Shown: positions 21,739 to 32,436 of the stretch, one piece after another
Position numbering within the stretch: position 1 is the stretch's first letter
Layout of the letters: the number at the start of each line of letters is the position of its first letter
The notes under the pieces: generated by a model
Database searches by the model: none
What the model saw: the letters and a program-made list of their open reading frames with translations, nothing else
Told to the model about the DNA's origin: nothing
NCBI GenBank assembly: GCA_036250195.1
Contig: JAVHZZ010000011.1
Location: 52,583,311 to 52,647,310 of the forward strand
Direction of reading: 5' to 3'
DNA: 64,000 bases
Origin: Mixophyes australis
Taxonomy: Eukaryota; Chordata; Amphibia; Anura; Limnodynastidae
Program-made: the position numbers and the translations under genes

Positions 21739-22362
21739 TGTCAAAAGACGTGGCGGAGCCTCTAGCCACTGTGGCTCACTGTGCCTGCCTGTTCCGGTTC
21801 TGCCCAGGCTGTTGCCAGGTACGCTCTTCTCCCGAATTGCCATGTCCTTGAAGGAGGGACAGCCAGGTGTGTGCACAAGCCATTAATTAATTATTCCTCT
21901 CCTGGGGATAATTTACTCCTGCTGGCTTCCTTCCCTGTGATTGGCCCTTCCATGTATTTAAGTCAAGGAGGGCTTAGCCTCCCTGCCGCTTATAGCGTCC
22001 ACTGCCAGTGTGTTGCTTACCTGCTTTGTTTCCTGACATTCCTGTTTGATTCTCCGTTGTGATCTTGCCTGAACTTTTGCACCTTGCCTCATTGCCTGTT
22101 GCCCTGACCTCTGTTTTGGCTAGTGACCCGCTTCCAGGTCTGGCCTCCACCGCCAGTCTTCCAGTTACTCTATCTAGTGCTGCAGCTATCCTGATAAGCC
22201 TTTACTACTATAGAGATAAATCCTGGGGGCATCCAAGTACCAGCGAACGTATATAGTTTTATGGGAAACGCGGCTGCTATAGGTGAAGACTTCTACTAGT
22301 CTGGTTCTAGAGGCTTATCAATAGCTGCTATTCTAACAGCCTGGTGCCCTGCTCTTGTCACA
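21739..22362 (+). repeat. gypsy-1 3' LTR
   Basis: Starts TGTCAAAAGACGTGG immediately after a purine run (AAGGGGGGTAC, probable polypurine tract) and ends near GCTCTTGTCACA at 22360-22362; about 624 bp. A TATTTAAG box at 21955 lies 30 nt upstream of GCCGCTTAT, close to the spacing in the other gypsy LTRs of this window. No second copy is present, so age and target duplication cannot be read. Confidence 0.8.
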
Positions 22363-25060
22363 GCATCTCCTTTATTAAATGGAAAGTCTTAAGAAATACC
22401 ACAAGACTATCACATCCTGTGTTAATAAGATTAAAAGGCTCAGTAAGCCAACACTACAGCGCAGATCGACCCAAAACAAATAAAATACATACATTATGTA
22501 AACTATATAAAAATTACTGTCAGTATTCAAAAACATGCATACTTTGCATTCACTTCAAACATAAAACAGGTAAGAGATGTGCGTTATGAAATATTTCTTT
22601 GATGTGGTACTTGCATCTTTAAACAGTGGGGAATCATAAAAAGGAAAAAAAAAACTAGTGTTATTCTAAATTAAGAGTGTCATTCACCTAATCTCAAGGT
22701 GAGGTAAAAATGTAGTTGTATTTTAGCATTGTGTTTACTCCCAGAAAAGTAGGAAAATATTCTGCTTACCAGTGCTCGAAATGGGGCAGTATGACATACT
22801 TGTACTTCTTTTCCCTACTTCATTTTAAGCTGCACACATGCTCTGCTATCTTTGCACCCATCCAGTAAAGAATGAGTTGAATTTGTTTTTCATATTTTGT
22901 TCTAATTTGTTAATGCTATTTTTAAGTAGGTAAATGTACTTTCCCCTTGTCACACCTTTGTAGAATTCATTTTTAATAGCATCTATAAAACCGCTATGCA
23001 CCAAACATCACTGTGCAAGAAATTGACTCAGATTTATTCAAAGCTCAGTGGCAAGTAGCCACTTATTTACATAGAGGCCTCAATTTACTATTGATTTCTA
23101 CTACACATTAGAAAAGCATAATCCTACTAAAATATTTTTCCTGGACATAGTGTCACAAAATAAAACAGATATTTTATGCTTTAGAACTCTACAGTAAGTA
23201 AGCACATCCGATGACACATACAGAATACAGACTAGTTCAAAAAGTAGAAAGTGTCCTGTTCACAGGAGTTTTATTTTTAAAAGGACAAAAATGAGCAAAT
23301 AAAATTATGGTGAAAATTAAATATTTTTGCTTAGTGATTGCTTAAAGAATGAATAAGGAAGAGCATCATGAATCATGATAGCCAATTCTAGAGTTGGATT
23401 AAAGCTCTTAAGGTATATTAGTTGCAGCTGAACGCTACTTCGTCAGTCATGATAAACAACAACTAGCATAAGGGAGAGTTATTAAGATCTGACAACCATC
23501 CCAAACTTTTCTAGCTTTTGCAAAACAATTCACTAGCTGTAATTACTGAAATTTGTAAAAATTTAAAGTTTGCTGAATCCCTTGCTTATTTGAGGTGTTG
23601 TTGACATTGACTACAGTGGGAGGGCAAATAATAATGATGACTTCTTTTAATAAAAGGTTGCATTTTAACTGTTCCTTTTGAAATCAATATTATATTGAAC
23701 CTTTAAAATATCCAATATGTATCAGCCAAAATATAATGAGTGTCAATGTGCCAAATTCCCTAATCTCACTACATTATTAATATTGTTTTACCTACAAACT
23801 TTATCAGTGCATTTCAGGATATTTGATCCAGAGATGATAAAAATATTTATATTGCTTATTATTAGGGAATCACTGAGCTGTTTGTAATAAAGATATGTAT
23901 AAATCTGTCTTGGGGAGACATATAGTATGAATTGTTTAATTTATTGAAATATATAGTATGTATTTTTCTACAATGGAATGTTACTTTATTTTATTGGATT
24001 TGCCATCTATAACAAGTCGTGAATATACATCTTCAATTCATCTATAACTAGAGGTTAACCATTTTGCATCAGTTGCTGCAATCAAGAGATTTGCTTCACA
24101 CTCCCCACAGAGTGTCATTAGCACATAATGTTTCACAGCTGTTGTAAGAGATAAGGGAAGTCACAAACCAAGCTTGTGCATTTTGCTGGTCTATTGTAAT
24201 AAGAGCAACTATTGCTTGTCAGGTAGGAAGACTACATCCATTGTTTAGCAGCATGGAAGCAAAAAAACACTCATGTTATCTTATTTTTATAGAACACCTA
24301 AAATTAATGAATCAATAAGACAGCAATAAACAAAAATTGCTATAAGTAAAAGGTCTCTCGTAGGAGCGATAAATATAAAAGTCCATTTTTTATGGCAGTG
24401 GCCACTTATGGGGTCTAAAGATGTATTTTAAAATGAAACAATTTAAAAAAGAAAACTCTGTTATAAGATGTACCTGTTTGCTTAATTTCATAGACAATAA
24501 CACACAACACATCACATCACAATTTGGTATGCATTTCTAATATTTAAATGTTGCTTACAAACAATAGCTAGATAAATGTCTTCCCCATGAAAATAAGGTT
24601 AATATTGTTAAATCTGATGGCGGTCAAAAACAGGGTTTTTTTACAAACCATGCTCATTGTAAAGAATACTCTGTGACTAAGCAACAATGCATCATCTCTA
24701 GCTAGTTCCTTCTTAGGAATTCTATTGATCCCCTTAAATATCCTGTACAGCTAACAAGTAGTATATGTCAAGGTGTTGCATCATGTTATGAAAATTGCTC
24801 AGCTGTTTAACAGTTACCTCTGACTTCGTTAAGGTGCCTATACATGCTAAGATATTGCAGCCGAGATAGGGCAATTGAACTGATATGTAGCAGCATATGT
24901 GGACTAAAAACAACAGGGGTCACCAATAATGATATTCTCAAAATCAAGAGGATCGTATTAAGGCATAGCATATAATGCAGTCAGAAGATGACTGCTGATG
25001 CCCTGTGTGTGGTCATCTTCTTGCCATATATGATATAGATGTTTTGCTGATGGTTCAACC
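22363..25060. other. No gene seen (2.7 kb)
   Basis: AT-rich sequence with no coding frame above about 80 codons, no repeat termini and no recognised transposon words. It is the longest stretch without an identifiable element in the window. Confidence 0.55.
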
Positions 25061-25081
25061 AGTCAGATCTTGTCTGTTTTT

Positions 25082-27439
25082 TCACCCATGTGTGTCTCCA
25101 AATAAGAGATCAACCCCTGTGTGACCAGTTTTAGAGCCTTTAAACCCTGCACTGAGGGGTAGGACTGTGATAAAATCCATGGCCACACTTTCCCAAGGAG
25201 CATCGGGGATAGGGAGTGGACGAAGAAGGCCTGCCGGAACTCTTCTACAAGTTTTGTGTTGAGCACAAGTAGTGCAGGAAGCAATAAATTTACCAACATC
25301 GGCACGTACATTAGGCCACCAGAAGCGTCGGCAAAGCAGCGATGTTGTCTTCTTTATTCCAGCATGGCCGGCAATGCGGGATGAATGAGCCCACTGCAGG
25401 GTCTTGAGCCGGAGATGGGGTTCCACGAATGACCGGCCTGGAGGAGGAGAGGACGTTTTGGTCCTAGTAAGGGCTACGATATTAGAAGGATCAATAATAT
25501 GCTGAGGAACCAACGGTCTTAAACGATCGGAATCGTCAAATGAGCGAGATAATGCATCGGCACGACCGTTTTTGGCTCCCGGGCAGAATGTGAGCTTCAT
25601 GTTAAATCAAGCGAAGAAGGATGCCCAGCGGGCTTGCCGAGGATTAAGGCAACGAGCCTCTTGAATGAACACTAGGTTCCGATGGTCGGTAAACACAGTA
25701 ACAGGAAATATAGCCCCCTCCAACAGATGTCGCCATTCCTCCAGAGCCGCCTTGATGGCCAGTAACTCCTTGTCCCCTATTCCATAATTACATTCACTTG
25801 GAAGAAATCGTCTGGAGAAAAACCCACACGGGTTGTGTGAGCCAGCCGGAGACTCTTGAAAAAGCACCGCCCCAATGCCTACAGAGGATGCATCTACCTC
25901 TAAGAAGAAAGGTCGTTCTTGATCTGGCTGGGACAGAACTGGGGCTGAAGAAAATGCTTTCTTTAACGTTATGAAGGCAGACATGGCTTCCGAGGACCAA
26001 ACCCTGGGGTTGGCAGTCTTCCTGGTTAAAGCTGTAATGGGGGCTATAATGGTGGAGAATCCCTGAATAAATTGGCGATAATAGTTTGCAAAGCCGATGA
26101 ACCTTTGAATAGCTTTAAGGCCTTGTGGCTGAGGCCAGTCCAGAATAGCTGACACCTTGGTGGGATCCATACAAAGACCTTGACCCGACACAATGAAACC
26201 AAGAAAAGGTACCTGGCTAATCTCAAACACACATTTCTCCAGTTTGCAGTAGAGGTGATGTTTCCGGAGTCTACGTAAGACCTCCTTTACTTGTTCCCAA
26301 TGAGTCTTCAGATCTTTAGAAAATATTAATATATCGTCTAAATACACTACCACAGAAGTGTATAACAGGTCATGAAAGATATAGTTAACAAAGGTTTGGA
26401 AGATGGCTGGGGCGTTGCAGAGGCCGAAGGGCATCACCAGGTACTCGAAATGTCCATCTCTGGTGTTAAAGGCCGTTTTCCATTCGTCTCCTTCTTTGAT
26501 GCGAATCAAATTATAGGCCCCACGGAGATCTAGTTTGGAAAAGATTTGAGATCCACTGAGTTTGTCAAAGAGGTCGGAGATGAGAGGTAGTGGATATCGA
26601 TTTTTGACAGTGATGCGGTTGAGAGGACGATAATCAATACAAGGCCGAAGAGACCCATCCTTCTTCTTAACAAAAAAAAACCCTGCACCCGCTGGGGAAG
26701 TGGATTTGCGGATAAATCCCTGTTTCAGGTTTTCTGAAATATATTGAGACATGGCTGACGTCTCTGGACGAGATAAAGGGTAGGTCCTCCCTTTGGGGAT
26801 GGGTTGGTCAGGAGATAAAACAATAGCGCAATCCCAGGGACGATGAGGAGGCAAGATCTCCGCTTCCACTTTACTGAATACATCTTGGAATTCTATATAG
26901 GCCTCAGGAAGGTGGGTTAGCTCGGAATGAGCCATTACTTGACATTTTGGAGGCAAGACTCTAGACAGACATTCAAAGCGACATCCTGAACCCCACGACA
27001 TAACTTGAGCGTGGTCCCAATCCATCTGAGGAGAATGTTTTCTCAGCCTCGGTAGCCCCAAGATGAGGGGATTAATGGACCTCGGCAACACCAAAAGTTG
27101 GATCATTTCGCTATGAAGTACTCCTACCATCAACCGAACAGGAGAAGTCACGGAGGAGATGGAGCCGTGAGTGACACGACTTCCGTCGACTGCCGTCAGA
27201 GATAACGGTTGGGGTTGGGGCAATGGGTTTAGAGGTATTTGGAGCTGCGAAGCTAGATCTGCCGAAATGAAGTTCCCGGAGGAGCCGGAGTCCACAAAGG
27301 CCGTGGTGGAAAAGGTACCCTTGGGGGTGCTCAGGATGACAGCCATCTGAAATTCTGGGGAATTTTCTTTAGAATAGGGAGCAACTGTGGATTCTCCTAA
27401 AACGGCCTCCCCGCCACCGTTTAGGAGGAAGAGTTTCCC
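25082..27439 (-). pseudogene. gypsy-2 pol: protease, RT, RNase H, partial integrase
   Basis: Read in the -1 frame relative to gag. Protease active site FVDSGSSGNFIS is at about 27290. RT: GFFFVKKKDGSLRPCIDYR, then KLDLRGAYNLIRI (motif A), VMPFGLCNAPAIFQ (motif B) and VVVYLDDILIFS (catalytic, near 26330), and thumb AIQRFIGFANYYRQFI. RNase H: FFLEVDASSVGIGAVL, GDKELLAIKAALEEW and VFTDHRNL. A TGA at 25604-25606 stops the frame, which then continues unchanged into DALSR, the zinc domain (HSSRIAGHAG...CTTCAQHK) and MDFITVLPLS, where homology ends. The single stop sits where an arginine codon is expected and is consistent with CpG decay. All catalytic motifs upstream are intact. Confidence 0.9.
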
Positions 27440-28365
27440 GGTTTCTTGGGACAAACTCTTAGCAGGTGTCCCGGATCTCCACAATACAGACACAGGCGTT
27501 GTTTGAAGCGTCTCTCCCTCTCTTCAAGGGATAATTTAGAGCGTCCTACTTGCATTGGTTCGTCCACTGGCAGGATGGGATTTTGGAACTGGGGTGCTAG
27601 CCGTGGTATGAACCGTTTGCCAGGAGAGCGTTCCTGTGTGCGCTCTTGGTAGCGCAAATCCACCTTGATGCACATGGAGATGAGAGAATCTAACTCAGCC
27701 GGGAGTTCTCTGGAAATTAGCTCATCCTTAATCCGGTCCACCAGACCTTGCCAAAAGGTTGCCACCAGTGCTTCGTTATTCCATTTTAACTCGGAAGCCA
27801 GGGTTCGAAATTGAACTGCGTATTGCCCCACGGACAGGTCACCTTGGCGGAGGTTTAACAAGCTGGTAGCTGCAGAAGCAACTCTTCCGGGATCATCGAA
27901 GACTTTCCTGAAAGCTTCAATGAAAGAGTTGGAGTTATTAAGAAGTGGACCCCCTTGTTCCCATAAAGGTGAGGCCCAGGCAAGGGCTTGACCACTGAGG
28001 AGGGAGATGAGAAAGGCTACTTTGGTGCGTTCTGAAGAAAAGGCCCCTGGGTTGCACTCAAATTGAATGGCACATTGGTTCAGAAAGCCCCTGCACTTCT
28101 TGGTATCACCGTCAAACTTTTCGGGTGTCGGGATGCGTACACCGGAGGCCGCTGTAGAGACCGTAACCACACTGGATGCTGTGGATGCCGCAGAGGTTAT
28201 GGCTGGTGTAGCGGGTGCAGCATTCTGAAATGTATCGAAGCGGGTAGCAATCCCTTGGACACATTGTAGAAGATGCGCTTGGGCTGCTTCTTGTTGCTCC
28301 ACTCGTTGAGCCAAATGCAGGAGTAGGTCACGAGCAGACGGTTCACCAGACCCCTCCGTTGTCAT
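27421..28365 (-). CDS. gypsy-2 gag (sushi-type)
   Basis: 314 codons starting at ATG 28365-28363, only 13 nt after the LTR end, with no internal stop. The N-terminal part has a heptad-like EQQEAAQAHLLQCVQ segment. The central capsid-like region has PEKFDGDTKKCRGFLNQC, FLISLLSGQALAWASPLWE and FVDDPGR-like words shared with gypsy-3. Near the C-terminus is the zinc knuckle CLYCGDPGHLLRVC (C-x2-C-x4-H-x4-C), which binds RNA in this family. The frame ends KPGNSSS at a TAA. The last residues contain the slippery heptamer that leads into pol. Intact as read; function presumably structural, forming particles. Confidence 0.9.
   Translation of the reverse strand: MTTEGSGEPSARDLLLHLAQRVEQQEAAQAHLLQCVQGIATRFDTFQNAAPATPAITSAASTASSVVTVSTAASGVRIPTPEKFDGDTKKCRGFLNQCAIQFECNPGAFSSERTKVAFLISLLSGQALAWASPLWEQGGPLLNNSNSFIEAFRKVFDDPGRVASAATSLLNLRQGDLSVGQYAVQFRTLASELKWNNEALVATFWQGLVDRIKDELISRELPAELDSLISMCIKVDLRYQERTQERSPGKRFIPRLAPQFQNPILPVDEPMQVGRSKLSLEERERRFKQRLCLYCGDPGHLLRVCPKKPGNSSS
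27433..27439 (-). promoter_or_regulatory. -1 ribosomal frameshift heptamer, gypsy-2
   Basis: GGGAAAC on the minus strand, phased G GGA AAC in the gag frame, so it fits X XXY YYZ. It lies 12 nt before the gag stop, and pol is open in the -1 frame from here. The same heptamer is known from PEG10 and other sushi-derived genes. A downstream stimulatory structure was not worked out. Confidence 0.85.
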
Positions 28366-28378
28366 GGCCAGAGTATAC
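28366..28378 (-). promoter_or_regulatory. Primer-binding segment, gypsy-2 (self-priming type)
   Basis: Thirteen nucleotides, GTATACTCTGGCC, between the LTR end and the gag ATG. TACTCTGGC is the exact complement of GCCAGAGTA, the predicted RNA 5' end of the related solo LTR at 44613-45260 (position 44857). I see no match to a usual tRNA 3'-end complement (no TGG at the start). Confidence 0.7.
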
Positions 28379-28775
28379 TGTCACGACTGGTAGTGGGTGT
28401 ATGACTGATAGTGGGTACCTGCTGTTGTTGGCGCAACTCAGAGGAAGGCGCGGAGTCTAACGTGCCCCTGGTATTCACCAGGAACCCCCGCAAGGAAGTA
28501 TGGACTCCGCTGCAGGGCACGCAGGTCGCGGTCCTTCCTAGAGTCCACAGCGAGATACAAGGGGGTGTCAGACAGGCCGGTTCAGCAACGTTCAGGTAGA
28601 GGAGGTACAAAGGGAAATCCAGAAGAATGGTGAGGCAAGCCGGGTCGGTAACTTTCAGGGAGCGCAGTACAAAGGCAGAATCCAGATAGGGGTGGTCAAA
28701 CGGTCCGGGTCAAAAGGGTCACAAGCAGCACGAGGAATGTCAGGAACAAATACAGCAACTGGTTGGCGCCTGACA
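28379..28775 (-). repeat. gypsy-2 5' LTR, internally shortened
   Basis: On the minus strand it starts TGTCAGGCGCC, as the solo LTR at 44613 does, and ends CGTGACA next to the primer-binding segment. It is 397 bp against 648 bp for that solo LTR. The TATA box and GCC start motif seen in the solo LTR are absent here, so the difference is at least partly a deletion of the promoter. The word ACGTTAGACTCCGC and its surroundings (about 28450-28520) are shared with the solo LTR. Confidence 0.8.
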
Positions 28776-28783
28776 GTTTGTTT

Positions 28784-28951
28784 CAGGAAGTGATCAGATT
28801 GTTAAATATAACATTTTGTTGGCTGTGTTGGTTTATGCATAGAAAGTGCAGGAAGTGATCAGATTGTTAAATATAATGTTTTGTTGGCTGTGTTGGTTTA
28901 TGCATAGAAAGTGCAGGAAGTGATCAGATTGTTAAATATAACGTTTTGTTA
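28784..28951. repeat. 65-bp tandem repeat, 2.6 copies
   Basis: Units start at 28784, 28849 and 28914, each beginning CAGGAAGTGATCAGATTG. They are nearly identical (one or two substitutions per unit), so the array is young. It lies 8 bp outside the gypsy-2 5' LTR. No coding potential. Confidence 0.95.
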
Positions 28952-29264
28952 GATTGTAGGTTTAAAGGGAAAGTAGAGCAGATTGAACTGGTTGTAACCA
29001 TGTGTTTAAAATGGCCGTTGAAGTTTGAGTGAGATGAATGGAGTGAGTGTATCTGTGTGGATTCCCTTCCCCTCCCCCTTCACTACACAATGCATTCACA
29101 TACATATAGCTTAATACATACACACACACACTACACCTTCAGATAAGAGTTAGTCAACACACACACAATTACATATATATGTATATTACAGGCAATAAGA
29201 TTGATGTATGGCACAAAATCTATATTTTGTATAAAATATAGTTACGCTGTTTATTGTTCTATAA

Positions 29265-30000
29265 CAGGGTTGTCCAACATGCCTGTAAATGTGGCCCAGA
29301 AGGAGTTTTGGTTGTGGCAAGGGGGCAGCACTGTTAATGGAAAAAAATATCCTGCAAAAAAAAAATATAAGAAAATACTTACCTTGCGGTCACGCGGTCA
29401 CGTCAGCTGGTACTCCAGCTCCCCCCCTTGTCTCCTCCTCCGTGTGGTGCTCGCAGTCAATGTCGGGCGTTATGTCATCACGCCCAACATCCATTGCGGA
29501 GCGCAGCACAGTGGAGTCACCCGCTCGAGAAGAACAATCAGCAGCACAGAATTGGAGAAAAGAAGAGAAGAGGACAGGAGAACAAGCCGATTAAAAGGTA
29601 AGTTAAGGGGGATTTTTTTTCATTATTTCAAGGGACGCTGACCAGTGAATAAAAGTCACCTGGTCCTGGAGCATCATGGACCTCATCTCCCTGCTACATA
29701 CTTCTACTTGTAATACTAATGGGGCATTATATATTATTCTCTTTGACCCATTATAAGTTGCTATCCCTTAACTAACATAGTGGTGTAATTAGCAAAACAG
29801 GTCACAAATTGGGGTCACAGTGATGAATATGTCAGGTACCGCAGGCCTGGTCAGGGCACCCTGATATACAATGCCTGGCTTAAATGCACTTTATTGATAT
29901 TGCATCAAAACAATACAAAAAGTGATTATAGTATAATAACTAGAGAGGATTTTTTGAACAGGGCGATTGAAAGGTAAGTATAGGGGGATTTAAAAAAAAG

Positions 30001-30058
<58 letters not shown>

Positions 30059-30222
30059 ATATATATATCACTTTTTTTCTCATATGTCACATGTTAACTA
30101 TGTTTTCTATGTTTTTTTTGGATGATCAGCTATCGTTATTGTTAGTGTATCTTATGTGCGGCCCAAACAAACTCGTCGTCTTCCAATGTGGCCCAGGGAA
30201 GCTAAAAGGTTGGACACCCCTG
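29265..30222. mobile_element. hAT-like non-autonomous transposon
   Basis: Begins CAGGGTTGTCCAAC and ends GGTTGGACACCCCTG, a 14-15 bp imperfect terminal inverted repeat. It is flanked by a perfect 8-bp duplication TTCTATAA (29257-29264 and 30223-30230), the size hAT transposases make. Both ends have the GTGGCCCAG word seen in many hAT-type repeats. The inside has no transposase; it holds a poly-A-rich stretch, a GC-rich block (29390-29530) and a TA microsatellite (30003-30068). Confidence 0.88.
30003..30068. repeat. TA microsatellite
   Basis: About 26 pure TA units, then an interrupted GTGTATATA tail, inside the hAT-like element. Confidence 0.95.
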
Positions 30223-30230
30223 TTCTATAA

Positions 30231-31854
30231 TATAATACAATACACTTTAAATGAAGTTATATCTTGTTGTGGTTATTCTTGAAGTCTGTCGATTTAAGGG
30301 AATATAAGAATGATGTTTCTTGGGTTAATTTAGAAATACCTTTTGCGAGGAGTTGGTTGACGGTAATAGTCATATATATAACGGTATTAAATGGTCATAC
30401 ATACATTTGCCAGAATATTAAGGAGGTAAAAATCCTTTAACAGCAATAAAGATGGAAAATGAGAGTTGTATATGGGTTGTTTTTATTTTAAAAAAGAAGG
30501 AAATTCCCTTACTGTATATATAGACCTTGTGTCTGTTAATATTTCAATCAGCGGCTGATGGTCTGCCAAAGAAGTACAGAAGTTCTTTTGATTTTTGATT
30601 TTGCCAACCCGACTCACTTGGATAATTTTGGGGTCTTTAAGACTGAAGAAAAGAATATTATTTTCAAGAACGTTTGGAATTTTTGAGGGGGTTTGTTTTT
30701 TTGGACTACTTCAGGACCTTGGATGTTATTTTATTTTGAACACCTACAGAACCTGTGGAATATTATGGATTTTTTTATGATTGGTTTCAAGCATTATTGG
30801 ATTAATCTCTTACAAGATTGGAGTGTTTACAGTTGAAGACATCAGATGGTAAGTATATGGGAATTTATTATTTTTAATAAATAGATGTGGTTTTAACGAG
30901 GTGTGTGGTTTATTTTAGGGATTTTATTAATTTTATTAAACTAATGTGGTTTAAATGAGAGTTGTGTTGTTTATTTAAATTTTACTTTGAGGAACTACAT
31001 GGCTCAGCGGGCCCTGGGTGTCTGGGTATGCTGGCACTTGTGGTTTTCCAAGTGCCAGAATTCCCTGGCTGCATGGGTATGCTGGTGCTTGTAGCTCTAT
31101 AAGGACCAGCATGCCTACACTGTTAATGGCAACCCAGGCTGGCTGGGACTTGTAGTTTCACAAAGTAAAAGAGTGTTTTATACTTTTTCTTTATATTTTT
31201 TTAACTTTATTACCCTACACCAAGTATCCCAGGGGTGTAAGAAGAGCCCCAGTGCTTTCAGCATGGGGCTGGGTATTCCCAGAGAGGGGGGCCTGCACAA
31301 TTTATTTTTGTGGACCCCACTTCCTAGAGGATTTATCCCCGGCTGAATAGCCTGGGGTTGCTTTGTCATTGTGGCAGGGGAACCCTCTGCTGCGTGTCCC
31401 CCTGCTATAGTGTTACCAAACCTGGCTGGTTTCCCTAGTGCTGGTTTATGCGAAATCAGAGGAACCCAATGCATTTTCCCCCTGTTTTCATGGCATTTAG
31501 CAGTAGGCTGGAAGCATTAGGGTTAATTACGGTCAATAGCATTAGAAGTGGGGTACCCCATGCATTTTTTTGTGTAAAATATTTTTTTTTTACACTGTAA
31601 TAGAGCTAACGGGTCAGGCGACAGCAATGCCGCGCGATCAGCCATTTCTACAGGCTCTGACAGCTACAGCGTACCTGTAGCGTTCTGTGTAGTAGAGCAG
31701 CCTTGCACCCGAATTCAACAGGGCATTGATCATGAGATCCGTGCTTTGAGGAATTCAGCTGCACGGAAAGCCTAAATTTGTGATTTTAATACTGAGCACT
31801 GGTTGCGCTCAGAATGCGTGCTCTAATGAATCCAGACCAATATTATTGTGTTTT
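30231..31854. other. No gene; probable interspersed repeat
   Basis: About 30990-31480 is richer in GC and carries two diverged copies of a GGTATGCTGGCACTTGTGG-like word (near 31025 and 31077), which suggests an interspersed repeat of unknown class. No protein motif or clear termini seen. The rest is AT-rich. Confidence 0.4.
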
Positions 31855-32195
31855 ATCATCATCATCATCGTCATCATCATTTATTTATATGGCGCCACAG
31901 CAGCGCTGTACAGAGAACTCACTCACATCAGTCCCTGCTCCATGGAGCTTACAGTCTAAATTACCTAACATACACACACACAGAGGAAGAGGCTAGGGTC
32001 AATTTTTGATAGCAGCCAATTAACCTATCAGTATGTTTTTGGAGTGTGGGAGGAAACGCAAACACGGCGAGTGTAGGATGCAAACACGGGGAGAACATGC
32101 AAACTCCACACAGATAAGGCCATGGTCGGGAATTGAACTCATGACCCCAGTGCTGAGAGGCTGAAGCGCTAACCACTGCGCCACTTGCTGTCCCC
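31855..32195 (-). mobile_element. tRNA-headed SINE with L2-like tail
   Basis: On the minus strand the head GTGGCGCAGTGGTTAGCGC matches a tRNA-like A box, and GAGTTCAATTCCCG about 50 nt on matches a B box, so it carries an internal RNA polymerase III promoter. The body (CTGTGTGGAGTTTGCATG, then TAGACTGTAAGCTCCATG) leads to a tail CAGCGCTG...GGCGCCATATAAATAA and a GAT microsatellite. The tail resembles the L2-type 3' end at 0.96-1.08 kb, which would let the LINE machinery mobilise it. No clear target duplication found. Confidence 0.85.
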
Positions 32196-32436
32196 GTGCT
32201 GCTTTACTTGATACTAAGATTCGGTGGAAACAGATGATAATCCCTTTAACAAATGGGTGAAATGAAACAGTTTCTGTAAATAATTTATTGCTCCTAGAAT
32301 TGATGCTCTTTTATCAGCACAATAGTTGCACTTTAGTACTCTTGTGTGATAACAAATAACATTCAGGGCTGGCCGGGATATGTGATTCCAAAAAAAGAAA
32401 CAGCATCTAACAGTCACAAAGTTCCATCAACAAAGT

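Larger units (their letters stand above)
18364..22362 (+). mobile_element. gypsy-1: decayed, 5'-truncated chromoviral LTR retrotransposon
   Basis: Plus-strand Ty3/gypsy element that starts inside the RT, continues through RNase H, integrase and chromodomain, and ends with a 3' LTR at 21739. gag, protease and the 5' LTR are missing. A 1.05-kb foldback element (19551-20601) interrupts the integrase. The RT has lost its catalytic motif. Domain order (RT, RNase H, integrase, chromodomain) is that of chromoviruses. Confidence 0.88.
25070..28775 (-). mobile_element. gypsy-2: 3'-truncated sushi-type chromovirus
   Basis: Minus-strand element with a 5' LTR (28379-28775), 13-nt primer-binding segment, gag, and pol through the first part of the integrase. 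The recognisable integrase stops near 25150. The rest of the integrase, chromodomain and 3' LTR are missing. The coding region is nearly intact, with one stop in pol. Gag and pol resemble the Tf1/sushi group, the same group that gave rise to the mammalian PEG10/RTL genes, but the LTR and stop show this is a retroelement, not a domesticated gene. Confidence 0.9.

Noticed and set aside
25000..25080. 3' LTR of gypsy-2
   Set aside because: Homology to integrase stops near 25150 and no TGTCA...TGACA segment matching 28379-28775 follows down to 22363.
27421..28365. Domesticated gag gene of the PEG10/RTL type
   Set aside because: It lies between an LTR, a primer-binding segment and pol with a stop and truncated integrase. 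There is no sign of a host promoter or of selection outside a retroelement.
29201..29641. 146-codon frame in the hAT-like element
   Set aside because: It starts outside the element, crosses its end and has no transposase motif; chance frame.
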